From positions 1-36,111 of the forward strand of contig CAYJOD010000069.1 in NCBI GenBank assembly GCA_964371655.1: a stretch of 36,111 bases of DNA, in the 5' to 3' direction. This stretch comes from CAZGSN01 sp964371655 (GTDB lineage: Bacteria; Desulfobacterota; Binatia; HRBIN30). Of the stretch, positions 25,117 to 33,323 are shown one piece after another. The first letter of the stretch is position 1. Each line of letters begins with the position of its first letter. The position numbers and the translations under genes are program-made. The notes beneath the pieces were generated by a model. It was given only the letters and a program-made list of their open reading frames with translations. It was not told the DNA's origin and searched no databases.

Positions 25117-25428
25117 GTGTTCGTCTTCATCGAAGCGACTGCGTTTCAGCGTTGGCGAGAGGAATACCTGGACGACGAAGAGTTTCGGCAATTGCAGCTC
25201 TTCTTGTTGGAACACCCCGAGGCCGGTGCGGTGGTTCCCGGGTCCGGAGGTGTTCGCAAGCTGCGTTGGAAGCGAAGCGGCGGTGGCAAGCGTGGAGGAT
25301 TACGCGTCGTCTACTTCGTTCACTACGCCCCGAATGAGATATGGTTGCTCACCGTGTATGCGAAGGCCAGACAGGACAAGGTCCCGGCTCACATCCTGAG
25401 AAAATTGAGGGAGGCGTTTGAAGAATGA
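25117..25428 (+). CDS. RelE/HigB-family toxin
   Basis: 103 aa with the small RelE-fold pattern of COG4737-type toxins (mRNA interferases acting at the ribosome): helix FQRWREEYLDDEEFRQLQLFLLE, GAVVPGSGGVRKLRW, a basic loop KRSGGGKRGGLRVVYF, the strand EIWLLTVYAKARQDK and a C-terminal helix. Basic residues Lys/Arg around 50-62 would face RNA. It starts with GTG 25117, and its stop overlaps the antitoxin ATG by four bases (ATGA), giving toxin-first order as in higBA. The flanking direct repeats suggest the pair arrived as a cassette. Confidence 0.9.
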   Translation: MFVFIEATAFQRWREEYLDDEEFRQLQLFLLEHPEAGAVVPGSGGVRKLRWKRSGGGKRGGLRVVYFVHYAPNEIWLLTVYAKARQDKVPAHILRKLREAFEE

Positions 25429-25742
25429 AACGTAAGCAGAGAACCGTAAAGCAAGGCGTGCCGGCAGAGGCGAATCGTGATGTCTGGCAAGAGGTTCTGG
25501 ATGGGGTGCAGGAGATCACGGCGGGTGGTGGGAGGCGCACGAAGGTCGAGCCTCTTTCCGCGGTAGGGCGGGCGCGGCTCAAGGTTGGCCTGACCCAGCT
25601 GGAGTTTGCTGCATTGCTCGGTGTCTCCAAACGAACCCTGGAGCAATGGGAGCAGGGACGCCGCCAACCTACCGGTGCAGCAAAAACCCTGATCCGGCTG
25701 GCCGAGTCATTTCCGAACGTGCTTCGCAAGATCGCTGCGTGA
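25425..25742 (+). CDS. Xre-family helix-turn-helix antitoxin
   Basis: 105 aa. C-terminal HTH (about 50-100): GLTQLEFAALLGVSKRTLEQWEQGRRQPTG, with the Gln-rich recognition helix of Xre/HigA/NadS regulators; the N-terminal 45 residues are polar and probably wrap the toxin. Overlaps the toxin by four bases. Expected to neutralise the toxin and repress their shared promoter upstream of 25117. Confidence 0.92.
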   Translation: MKRKQRTVKQGVPAEANRDVWQEVLDGVQEITAGGGRRTKVEPLSAVGRARLKVGLTQLEFAALLGVSKRTLEQWEQGRRQPTGAAKTLIRLAESFPNVLRKIAA

Positions 25743-26056
25743 CGCTCTGATGCGGATCGCATGCTCTACGCCATCTGTCGCTCTGGTCTCGCGGCCCGTC
25801 GAGTAGCGCGGCTGTTCGGAATCAACGCGCAATCGACGCGATCGGTACTACGGTCGGGCGCCTCCGGCGAACTTGCCATCGACGAAGTTGGTTGCACCCG
25901 GGCATGGACCGGGGTGTCCCGTGGGTGCGCAATCACAATACGATGCGGGACTTGGGCGCGACGAACGGACCAAATGGTCGCAACGTCCCCAAAGTGGACG
26001 GCCTGTCGAGGGCCGTTGTGGTTGGCGAAACGGCCTCCTCCCCGGCATTGGCAATC
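25743..26056. other. gap holding the right copy of the direct repeat
   Basis: No convincing gene. The right copy of the 40-bp repeat (25951-25990) lies here. Short open frames around 25761-26094 resemble no family and cross the repeat, so they may be the remains of a decayed mobile gene, but I cannot name one. Confidence 0.5.
25951..25990. repeat. 40-bp direct repeat, right copy
   Basis: Same orientation as 25030-25069 with three mismatches. The distance between the copies is about 880 bases and they enclose the complete toxin-antitoxin pair. Confidence 0.8.
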
Positions 26057-26734
26057 TCAGCGCGCGCCCAGTGACGACCAAACAACCATGCTGATGAGAG
26101 CGAGCACGGAAGTGAGGAATGTGCGCATCGCGGTTGAACCGGCCCAGTAGCGAAGATTACGCGCGTAGTTGCTTTCATAGAACGCACGTGTCGCTACTAT
26201 CCTGGCCTCTTGCGTAAAGTCGCCGATTGGCGCTAGGCCCTTCTCCTTAAAAGCACGCAACCGTTGCTGGTGGCTTGCGAGGATTGCTGCGAAATCCTCT
26301 CCCGCCACGTTCCTGACTGAGGTGCCCTCCGCTTCCATCTCCGGGGCGGTCACGAAGTTTCTCGTAAAAACCAACCCGCCACCCTGGAGCGGAGTGTATA
26401 GATACAAAGCTCTAGGACCGCCGTCCGGGGTGAAGAGGATTCCCGCGTAGGTTTCGGACTCGGCGCAGGCCAGCGACAGCTCGCCACGGCCTGGCCCGAG
26501 CAACGGCACGGCTTCGAATTTAACGCCCAACAAGACAAAACCGAGAGCTCGTAGACGCGCGAGCCAGCTCTGGAGCGCAGGCGAGCTGGCAATTCGTACC
26601 GCGGTGGCGGACGGCGCCTCAAAAAAATACCGCATCCCGTTCGGCCAGATGCGCAGGAACAGCACTGGCAATACATCCACGCCTGATTGTACGGCGACCA
26701 AGGCAGCCAGTATCGCCAATCCCGTGATCATCAT
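26057..26734 (-). CDS. hypothetical membrane protein
   Basis: 225 aa from ATG 26734, with AAGG 7 bases upstream; an earlier start at 26809 would add a basic arm. One membrane segment at the N-terminus (ITGLAILAALVAV) and one near the C-terminus (TFLTSVLALISMVVWSSL) enclose a soluble domain of about 170 residues with GVKFEAVPLLG, LYLYTPLQGGGLVFTRNF and a helical HQQRLRAFKEKG stretch. I do not recognise a family. The gene sits alone beside the toxin-antitoxin cassette and a repeat-rich gap. Confidence 0.7.
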   Translation of the reverse strand: MMITGLAILAALVAVQSGVDVLPVLFLRIWPNGMRYFFEAPSATAVRIASSPALQSWLARLRALGFVLLGVKFEAVPLLGPGRGELSLACAESETYAGILFTPDGGPRALYLYTPLQGGGLVFTRNFVTAPEMEAEGTSVRNVAGEDFAAILASHQQRLRAFKEKGLAPIGDFTQEARIVATRAFYESNYARNLRYWAGSTAMRTFLTSVLALISMVVWSSLGAR

Positions 26735-27187
26735 CACCCCGCCTTGTGCGCGCGTCGCCGCCGACCGCCGAACTTTGAATTGAACCGATCGAAGAAACCG
26801 ACGACCCACGCCGATCTGTGTGGGTCAACGTCGCTCCGTTCATGTGCGCTCATACACCGGCGTCTGCCAAGCGTTCAAGGGATTGGAGGGTGGCTTGAGG
26901 TGAGATCGACTCGTGTTGACCCGCCGCACCTGGCGGGTCCACACGATTGAGGCTTGCGAAAGAATAAGGGAATGAACCACAAAGGCACAGAGGTCACAGA
27001 GATGCTTGGTGGAGCGGGTAAGGCTCTTGGCAGCTCTGATTTCACAAGGTCTTCTTCTCTGTGTCCTCGGTGCCTCTGTGGTTGGTATCGTTGGCTCCGA
27101 AGGACTTCGGCTTTCGGTTGCCGATGCGACCCTCAATAACGGTAAGGCCGCTGCCGAGGGTCCGTCTGCTCTCGCCCGGCGAATGCG
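26735..27187. other. gene-free gap upstream of hypothetical membrane gene
   Basis: Contains a small hairpin, GACCCGCC (26918-26925) with GGCGGGTC (26932-26939), and the CCACAGAGG-type inverted repeat listed separately. Nothing else is supportable. Confidence 0.5.
26975..27083. repeat. second copy of the CCACAGAG-type inverted repeat
   Basis: Arms 26975-27002 and 27056-27083 pair at 25 of 28 positions around a 53-base core. The right arm (TCTCTGTGTCCTCGGTG...) matches the right arm at 19700-19730 closely, so both belong to one dispersed family. Confidence 0.75.
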
Positions 27188-28429
27188 TCATGCCGGCAGC
27201 GCCAGCGCCGAGATCAGTCGCTGCTGCAGTTCGCTGGGTACGGCGTTGCCTGCGTCCGCGAGGTTCACTCGTGGTACGCCGCGGGACAGTGTGAAAGCTC
27301 GGCGCAGGACACGATCGTCCCAGATCGCCTGCATATCGTAGCGCGTCAGCCATTCGGTCGTGAACGCGCTGCCGCCGAGCCAGTGGGTGACGATGCGGTT
27401 GGCGAAGTTCACATACAGACTCGACGTGTTGGGATCATCGAACATCCCGTCGCGCGCAGCGGCGGGCATCGTGCGCCGGTTTTCCAGCAACCAGGCCAGC
27501 GACGCCATGTCGTGCGCGACCAGAGAGGAGCTTGCCATGACCAGGCCGCTGGATGGTGTCACCACTTCGCCGTTGTCCGGACCGAAGGTGGTGAGCACCT
27601 GCGTGGCGCTGCTCAAAACCAGGCGCAGCCTCGAGGTGAGTGAGGGCACCGTGTTGGCGTCGGCCGTCTTCTCGTGCAGCGTCGCCGCATCGTGGTGATA
27701 CTCGCGGCGTGCGTCGTGCCGCCACCAGCCCACGGCCGCCTTCATGCCCAGGGTGCTGCCGGCCAGCAGGTGGCGCGCGCAACGCGGCATGAGCACGACG
27801 TGATCGACTTCGCGCAAGACGTTCGGCATCAGGATTGGGCCCGACCAGCTGCCCACCGCGGTCGGGTAGTCGTCGAAGAAAGAGTCCCAGCCGTGTTCCT
27901 CGAAGGCGTAGATCTCGCCGCCGGCGTCTTCGACGGCGCGCAGCATGCCGTTGGACTGCATCAGCGCACGCGTGCTGCCGCGCAGCTCATCCTTCGAAAA
28001 GCGCACGGACTGCACCCCGGACATGTCCGCCACCAGCACACGTCCAGCGCCGCGCTCGCGCAGCAAGCCGATCATTGCCCTAAGGGCTAACGGATCGGTG
28101 GTGGCGGGGTAGGCGTTGCCCGAATTACAGACCGGCTTGATCAGCACGGTGTCGCCGCGACCGAGCCACGCCAAATCGTCGACCGCTTGCGCGGCGGCGC
28201 GCACCGCCGCTTCGGTTGCCTCCGGCCCCGCACCACGCGACACGGCGGCCAGAATCACGGTGGCGGCGGGATCGCCGTTATGAGCTAGCGCTGCGCCTTC
28301 CGAAGCAGCCACCGCGACGCCGCGTTGTCCGGAACAGCCCGGCAACAGGGAAACCATGCCTCCTGCCGCCAGCGCCGTGAACTGACGTCGCGTCAAGTCG
28401 TGAGTCGTGTTCTTTTCACGCCGGTCCAT
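27188..28429 (-). CDS. Tat-exported DUF362 lipoprotein
   Basis: 413 aa from ATG 28429 (an ATG at 28453 is possible). The N-terminus has a twin-arginine motif, LTRRQFTALAAGG, and then LLPGC, a lipobox-like end with Cys32 of the shorter form, so export as a folded lipoprotein is likely. The body has DUF362 landmarks: VLIKPVCNSG near residue 95, GAGRVLVADMSGVQS, LRGSTRALMQSNG, PNVLREVDHVVLMPRCARH and STLGMKAAVGWWRH. No ferredoxin-like CxxCxxC cluster, which some DUF362 proteins have, is present. The function of the family is unknown. It is divergent from trpE(G), with a large palindrome between. Confidence 0.85.
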   Translation of the reverse strand: MDRREKNTTHDLTRRQFTALAAGGMVSLLPGCSGQRGVAVAASEGAALAHNGDPAATVILAAVSRGAGPEATEAAVRAAAQAVDDLAWLGRGDTVLIKPVCNSGNAYPATTDPLALRAMIGLLRERGAGRVLVADMSGVQSVRFSKDELRGSTRALMQSNGMLRAVEDAGGEIYAFEEHGWDSFFDDYPTAVGSWSGPILMPNVLREVDHVVLMPRCARHLLAGSTLGMKAAVGWWRHDARREYHHDAATLHEKTADANTVPSLTSRLRLVLSSATQVLTTFGPDNGEVVTPSSGLVMASSSLVAHDMASLAWLLENRRTMPAAARDGMFDDPNTSSLYVNFANRIVTHWLGGSAFTTEWLTRYDMQAIWDDRVLRRAFTLSRGVPRVNLADAGNAVPSELQQRLISALALPA

Positions 28430-28507
28430 GCCGATATCTATCGCCCAGAGCATCCCAGCTGTCCAGCCGCAATCGGCTCGCAGTGGGCGGCGCCAACGTC
28501 TCGAGGG

Positions 28508-28622
28508 GTTGTCTCAAGACCCATTGAAGAGGGCGCGCCGCCGCGCGCCCCTACAAGAAAACCAAGGAAGACCACGTGGCGTAGGGGCGCGCGGCGGCGC
28601 GCCCTGTGGGTTTTGAGACAAC
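28508..28622. repeat. 115-bp palindromic element between DUF362 and trpE genes
   Basis: Outer arms GTTGTCTCAAGACCCA (28508-28523) and 28607-28622 pair at 15 of 16 positions; inner arms 28531-28554 and 28581-28604 pair perfectly over 24 bp of GGGCGCGCCGCCGCGCGCCC-type sequence. The core is 26 bases. It lies about 90 bases before the trpE(G) start and about 80 bases before the DUF362 start, so it could affect either promoter or leader. The 281-base gap has no leader peptide with Trp codons that I can support. Confidence 0.8.
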
Positions 28623-28710
28623 TTCTCCAGGGGGCGGTTGCCGGGATCACAAAGATCCTCTCGCCACACTCGTGCGATGGCGCGTGACTTTGCTAACCAG
28701 GTTGCGCACA

Positions 28711-30864
28711 ATGGCCGCCGTGAATGAGCAGACCGATAGCTACCGGACGCGTGGCGGGATCACCGTCCACCGAACCGTGACCGAAATTGCCACCGAGGGC
28801 GCCATCGAGCCCATCCTGACGCGGCTCGATTCGCATCACGGCGTCCTGCTGGCGTCGAGCTACGAGTATCCGGGACGCTACACGCGCTGGGACATGGGCT
28901 TCCTCGACCCGCCGCTGGCGTTGACGGCGCGTGGCCGGCATTTCCAAGTGCTGTCGCTCAACGTGCGTGGCTTCGTGATGTTGCCGTGGCTGTTCGAAAC
29001 GTTGAAGGGGTTGGACGCGGTCGCCTCGGTCAGCTGCGATTTGGACAAGATCTGGGGAACGGTGCGCACCTCGCCGCAGCGCTTCCCCGAGGAGGAGCGC
29101 AGCAAGCAACCCTCCGTGTTCTCGGTGGTGCGCGCCCTGCGCGATCTGTTTTACAGCGCCGATGAGCAGCATCTCGGATTCTATGGCGCCTTCGGTTACG
29201 ACCTGGCCTTTCAGTTCGAGCCCTTGCGGCTGCGCCTCGAACGCGGTCGCGGGCGCGACATGGTGCTCTATCTTCCCGACGAGCTGGTCGTCGTCGACCA
29301 CCGCCGCGAACGCGGCTTGCGCTGCTCCTACGATTTCGAGCTCGACGGACAGACGACGGTCAACGAACCCCGCAGCGGCGCCAGCGTGCCATTTACCGCC
29401 GCCGAGCACATCGAGCGCTCCTGCGATCACAGCCCCGGCGAGTACGCCGACGGCGTGCGCAAGGCACGTCAGGCGTTCCGGCGCGGCGACCTCTTCGAAG
29501 TGACGCCGAGCCAGACCTTCTTCGAGCCCTGCCCGGCATCTCCGGCGGAGATCTTTCGACGCCTGCGCGAGCGCAACCCGGCGCCGTATGGATTTCTGGT
29601 GAACCTGGGCGAGGGCGAGTATCTCGTGGGTGCGTCCCCGGAAATGTACGTGCGCGTCGAAGGCGATCGCGTCGAGACCTGTCCCATCGCCGGCACCATC
29701 GCGCGCGGCAGCGACGCCATCGCCGACGCCGCGCAAATCCAGCAGATCTTGAACTCGGTGAAAGACGAGTCGGAGCTGACCATGTGCACCGACGTCGATC
29801 GCAACGACAAGTCGCGTATCTGCGTGCCCGGTTCCGTGAAGGTCATCGGGCGCCGCCAGATCGAGTTGTACTCGCGTCTGATCCATACGGTCGATCACGT
29901 CGAGGGCAAGCTGCGGCCGCAGTTCGACGGCCTCGACGCGTTTCTCTCGCACACCTGGGCAGTGACGGTGACCGGCGCGCCGAAGGCGTGGGCGATGCAG
30001 TTCATCGAAGACAACGAGAAGTCGCCGCGTTCGTGGTACGGCGGCGCCGTCGGCCTCGTCGGCTTCGACGGCAACGTCAACACCGGCCTGACGCTGCGCA
30101 CCATCCGCATCAAAGAGGGGATCGCCGAGATCCGCGCTGGCGCGACGCTGTTGTACGATTCCGATCCGGACGCGGAAGAGCGCGAGACCCGAATCAAGGC
30201 GTCGGCTCTCATCGACGCGATCCGCCGCCCACAAGGGGTGCCGCTGACAGCCGCCGTCGAAGCCGCGCAACCCGGCGTCGGCAAACGGCTGCTTCTCATC
30301 GACCACCAGGACTCCTTCGTGCACACCCTGGCAAACTACTTCCGCCAGACCGGCGCCGAGGTCGTCACTCTGCGCGCCGGCTTCGGACCCGAAGAGTTCG
30401 ACAGGCTCAAGCCCGACTTGGTCGTGCTCTCGCCCGGGCCTGGAACCCCGACGGATTTCAAAGTCCCCGAGACCATTGCCGCCGCGGTGCAGCGCCAGCT
30501 GCCCGTCTTCGGCGTCTGCCTGGGTCTGCAGGGAATGGTCGAGTACTTCGGCGGCAAGCTCGGTGTGCTCGACTACCCGATGCACGGCAAGCCGTCGAAG
30601 GTGCGTGTCGTCGGCGGTAGGATCTTCGGCGGCCTCCCGACCGAGTTCATCGCCGGCCGCTACCACTCGCTGTTCGCGTTGCGCGATGCGTTTCCCGCCG
30701 CTCTGCGGGTGACCGCCGAGACCGAAGACGGCTGCGTCATGGCCATCGAGCATCCCGACCTACCGATGGCGGCGGTGCAGTTCCATCCCGAATCGATCCT
30801 CACCCTCGCCGACGACATCGGCATGCGCCTGATCCGCAACGTCGTCGCCACCCTGGCGCGGTAG
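28711..30864 (+). CDS. trpE(G): anthranilate synthase, fused TrpE-TrpG
   Basis: 717 aa. Makes anthranilate from chorismate and glutamine, the first step of tryptophan synthesis. The chorismate-binding part (about 1-515) has GDLFEVTPSQTF, GASPEMYVRVEG, PIAGTIARGSD, DESELTMCTDVDRND and SWYGGAVGLVGFDG. The glutamine amidotransferase part (about 525-717) has LLIDHQDSFVHTLANYF, SPGPGTP, GVCLGLQG with Cys603, and FHPES with His692 and Glu694. TrpE and TrpG parts in one chain, with this motif spelling, match the single-chain form known from rhizobia (TIGR01815-like). Start ATG 28711 gives the family length; the frame extends to 28606 into the palindrome. No trp genes follow; the TrpC-like gene at 2814 is far away. 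Confidence 0.95.
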   Translation: MAAVNEQTDSYRTRGGITVHRTVTEIATEGAIEPILTRLDSHHGVLLASSYEYPGRYTRWDMGFLDPPLALTARGRHFQVLSLNVRGFVMLPWLFETLKGLDAVASVSCDLDKIWGTVRTSPQRFPEEERSKQPSVFSVVRALRDLFYSADEQHLGFYGAFGYDLAFQFEPLRLRLERGRGRDMVLYLPDELVVVDHRRERGLRCSYDFELDGQTTVNEPRSGASVPFTAAEHIERSCDHSPGEYADGVRKARQAFRRGDLFEVTPSQTFFEPCPASPAEIFRRLRERNPAPYGFLVNLGEGEYLVGASPEMYVRVEGDRVETCPIAGTIARGSDAIADAAQIQQILNSVKDESELTMCTDVDRNDKSRICVPGSVKVIGRRQIELYSRLIHTVDHVEGKLRPQFDGLDAFLSHTWAVTVTGAPKAWAMQFIEDNEKSPRSWYGGAVGLVGFDGNVNTGLTLRTIRIKEGIAEIRAGATLLYDSDPDAEERETRIKASALIDAIRRPQGVPLTAAVEAAQPGVGKRLLLIDHQDSFVHTLANYFRQTGAEVVTLRAGFGPEEFDRLKPDLVVLSPGPGTPTDFKVPETIAAAVQRQLPVFGVCLGLQGMVEYFGGKLGVLDYPMHGKPSKVRVVGGRIFGGLPTEFIAGRYHSLFALRDAFPAALRVTAETEDGCVMAIEHPDLPMAAVQFHPESILTLADDIGMRLIRNVVATLAR

Positions 30865-31248
30865 GTGCTCTCGGACTTCAGACCCCCGGGCTTCCGGCCT
30901 CAGCCCGAAAACCTCAGTTGCGCTCTGCAGTGACAGATGCGCCCTTCGAGACGGCGCCAAGAGAGGGCGCCTCCTCAGGGCGAACGGGGTGAGGGGTGTT
31001 GCATCAATTTGTTCCGTTCGCCCTGAGGAGCGGCCGTCTCTTTAGGCCGCGTCTCGAAGGGCGCGCTCTACCAGACTGACCGCGACCTCGCTGTTCAACT
31101 GATGTTTCCGGCCTCAGGAAAAGACTCCGGATCCAGGTCCGAAGCCTGAGGTCCGAGGCCTGATGCCGGGGAGCGAGCTTTCGGGGAGCGACACCGAGCG
31201 AACGGTGCCGGGTACTTCCCGTCCGATGTTTGCGGCGCGGAAGATCAC
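30865..31248. repeat. gap with nested palindrome (GCGCCCTTCGAGACG / CTCCTCAGGGCGAACGG)
   Basis: Between the convergent trpE(G) and Uma2 genes. Outer arms 30939-30953 and 31050-31064 (15 bp) and inner arms 30971-30987 and 31014-31030 (17 bp) are both perfect inverted repeats. GGCCTGAGG/CCGAGGCCTGA units occur at about 31110-31165. No gene. It could serve as a two-way transcription stop, but there is no T-run. Confidence 0.8.
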
Positions 31249-31830
31249 TTACGCTTCAGTTGTCTCCGGTAACCACCAGTCGGCCATGTTGAGCTCGACC
31301 GAATCAAACGGTTCCGCTTGGACGCGTTCGTCGCGGCCATGGACGCCGAGCTCCAGCCAGTGTCCGTCGACGAGCCTACAGACCGACAGGGTGCATGCAT
31401 CTGGATCGATGAACCAGAGATACGAAACGCCGACTCGCGCATAGAAGCGACGCTTGACGAGCTGATCGTGGCCGCGGGTCGAGGGCGAGAGAATCTCGCA
31501 GATCCAGTCGGGTACGATGCGAATTGACTCATGCGCTGGAGGTACGGGCAGGTGTTCGATCCGCCAACCGGCGAGATCGGGAACGACTTCGGGCGAGCCC
31601 TGAAGCTCCAAGCCGGGCTCGACAATGATCCACCAGCCACCGCTCGCACCGCGACCATGCTGAAATTTCCCGAGAGCGGTGGCCAGCATCGTTTCCACGA
31701 ATCGATGCTCTGATCGCGGGCGCGGGAAGGTGTAGAGAACACCGTCGATGATCTCGCCGACCACGGTTTCGGGTAGGGCTTCGAGGTCGGCTCTGGTTGC
31801 CGGCCGGCCAGCTGCCGACGGCGTCGTCAT
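31249..31830 (-). CDS. Uma2-family (DUF820) endonuclease-like protein
   Basis: 193 aa. Restriction-endonuclease-like PD-(D/E)xK fold: GEIIDGVLY at 25-33, VPDLAGW at 83-89 with Asp85, PDWICEILSPST at 107-118 with Glu112, then Lys126/Arg127 and GVSYLWFIDPD at 134-144. The active-site residues are present. The family is very common in cyanobacteria and some soil lineages and its role is not settled. Start ATG 31830 (MTTPSAAGRP) is the family-like start; the frame continues to 32448 antisense to the transposase remnant and is rejected. Confidence 0.9.
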   Translation of the reverse strand: MTTPSAAGRPATRADLEALPETVVGEIIDGVLYTFPRPRSEHRFVETMLATALGKFQHGRGASGGWWIIVEPGLELQGSPEVVPDLAGWRIEHLPVPPAHESIRIVPDWICEILSPSTRGHDQLVKRRFYARVGVSYLWFIDPDACTLSVCRLVDGHWLELGVHGRDERVQAEPFDSVELNMADWWLPETTEA

Positions 31831-31878
31831 ACTTGGCAGTCTGACGGCATCAGGTCCCGAGCGCAAGCGCCGGAGGCC

Positions 31879-32523
31879 TTGGAGAGCATGAAGCGGCGCA
31901 TCCATAAGAGTCGCAAACCTCTGGAGCGTGGAGTCCTCGAACGCCAGATTGGTCGCCTGCTCGGGCGCAACTCGCGTGCCGCCAGCAGATACAAGGTTGA
32001 GATCGTCGATGACGCCAGCGTGGCAGCCGGCGTATGTCTGACGTGGATCGTGCATCCGCAGTGGGATGAATGGGCTCAGCACAGTGAAGGCACGTACATC
32101 CTGCGCACCAACATCACCGACTGGACGCCGCAAGCCCTGTGGACAGCCTACGTGCAGCTGACCGAGGCGGAGGCGGCCTTCCGCATTCACAAGAGCGACC
32201 TGTCGATCCGGCCGATCTGGCGCCAGAAGGGGACGCGGATCAAAGCGTACATCTTGGTGTGCTTCCTTGCCTAAACCCTGTGGAAGACGCTGGAGAACTG
32301 GCAAAGCACGGCCGGACTCGGTAACAGCCCACGCACGATACTTGAGGAGCTCTCGCGTATTCAAAGCACAGACGTGGTGCTCCCGTTGGCCGCGGAGCCA
32401 CATCGCGAGATCCGGCTGCGTTGCGTAGTACGCCCCGACCAAGCCCAAGCAGCGCTGCTCGATCGGCTCGGCCTCACGCTGCCCGATAGGCTTCGACCGC
32501 CAGCACGGATGCGCAAAATGTAG
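31879..32523 (+). pseudogene. IS1634-like transposase, C-terminal remnant with internal stop
   Basis: In one frame: RKPLERGVLERQIGRLLGRN, then WDEWAQHSEGTYILRTN, the DDE-family end EAAFRIHKSDLSIRPIWRQK and IKAYILVCFLA, a TAA at 32272-32274, then TLWKTLENWQ and on to the TAG at 32521-32523. EAAFRIHKSDLSIRPI matches the conserved E-region of IS4/IS1634-type transposases. The TAA replaces a codon that is normally Tyr (FLAYTLW). The N-terminal half with the first two catalytic acids is missing, so the element is dead. The left limit is not sharp and may reach about 31840. Confidence 0.82.
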
Positions 32524-32591
32524 TGCCGACTTTTCGGAGAAGTCCTTGAACTACCTAGCCTCTACCCCTCGAACTGTGGAACTTGGGGTAG

Positions 32592-33323
32592 TTATTGCTT
32601 TGGAGTGCCGGTTGTCCAACGACCAGCTCCGTCGCGGACCGTCCAACTGTAGCCAAGACTCTCCATGCATGGCGCGAGGCCAACCGACGAACCGCGACAC
32701 GATTCCAGTATCTGGGCCACCTCTGAAGCCGACGAATTCCTTGCGCCCGCATTAGAGAAGTCAGGCCTGCAGTCGCCGACCATGACTGTCCCAAGGGTCA
32801 ACGAGGAGCAGATCCCCGTGAGCGTGACAGTGCCGCCTTTGGTGAGGCGCGCAACGAAGGATTCGTCCGCTTTGTTGAGCACGCACTGCACGCGACGACC
32901 GCGGCCACCATCGAGGATGACGTATGGCCGTCCGAGGAGTTCCTTCCCTACGTCGCGCACCTTCCCGGTGATTCTGACTGCAGAGCCCTTCCAGTTCTGT
33001 TCGGCGCGAACAGAGTTTTCATCAAACAGTCCCGCAATTTCTTCGGCCGTGAAGTCAACCGGCTCACGTGGCGGAGCGTCGCGAGAATCAGTGGCGCTGT
33101 GGAGAGAAAGTGCCGCAAACGCCAGAACAGCTAAGCCGACAAGAGCGCCCAGATGCCTTGGCGACGGGGACGGCCCAAGCCGGCGAGCAAGCTTCTCAGC
33201 CCCGGACTCTATCCGCGGCTGCGCCGAGCCAGCGCCGCAGTAGTAACAGCCGGATGCCTCCGGTCGAATCAACTTGCCGCACTGTGCGCACTTGGCTCCC
33301 GTCTCATCACCGCTCGACGCCAT
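32592..33323 (-). CDS. zinc-ribbon/OB-fold membrane protein, hypothetical
   Basis: 243 aa. An N-terminal zinc ribbon (Cys12, Cys15, Cys26, Cys29: CAQC and CYYC), one membrane helix at 57-76 (HLGALVGLAVLAFAALSLHS), and an OB-like domain (about 88-190) with FDENSVRAEQNWKG, RITGKVRDVGKE, PYVILDGG and VTLTGICSSL, typical of tRNA_anti-like (PF12869) proteins. A Cys-containing tail follows. The function is unknown; such proteins often sit in the membrane with the OB domain outside. The stop lies only about 70 bases from the transposase remnant, so the element may have altered the last residues. Confidence 0.8.
   Translation of the reverse strand: MASSGDETGAKCAQCGKLIRPEASGCYYCGAGSAQPRIESGAEKLARRLGPSPSPRHLGALVGLAVLAFAALSLHSATDSRDAPPREPVDFTAEEIAGLFDENSVRAEQNWKGSAVRITGKVRDVGKELLGRPYVILDGGRGRRVQCVLNKADESFVARLTKGGTVTLTGICSSLTLGTVMVGDCRPDFSNAGARNSSASEVAQILESCRGSSVGLAPCMESLGYSWTVRDGAGRWTTGTPKQ

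Noticed and set aside
28623..28710. Trp attenuator with leader peptide before trpE(G)
   Set aside because: No short ORF with a ribosome site and tandem Trp codons is present.
28693..30753. 686-codon reverse-strand frame opposite trpE(G)
   Set aside because: It covers a gene with complete anthranilate synthase motifs and shows no motif of its own.
31831..32448. N-terminal extension of the Uma2 protein to 399 aa
   Set aside because: The added part is antisense to the transposase remnant; ATG 31830 gives the usual family length.
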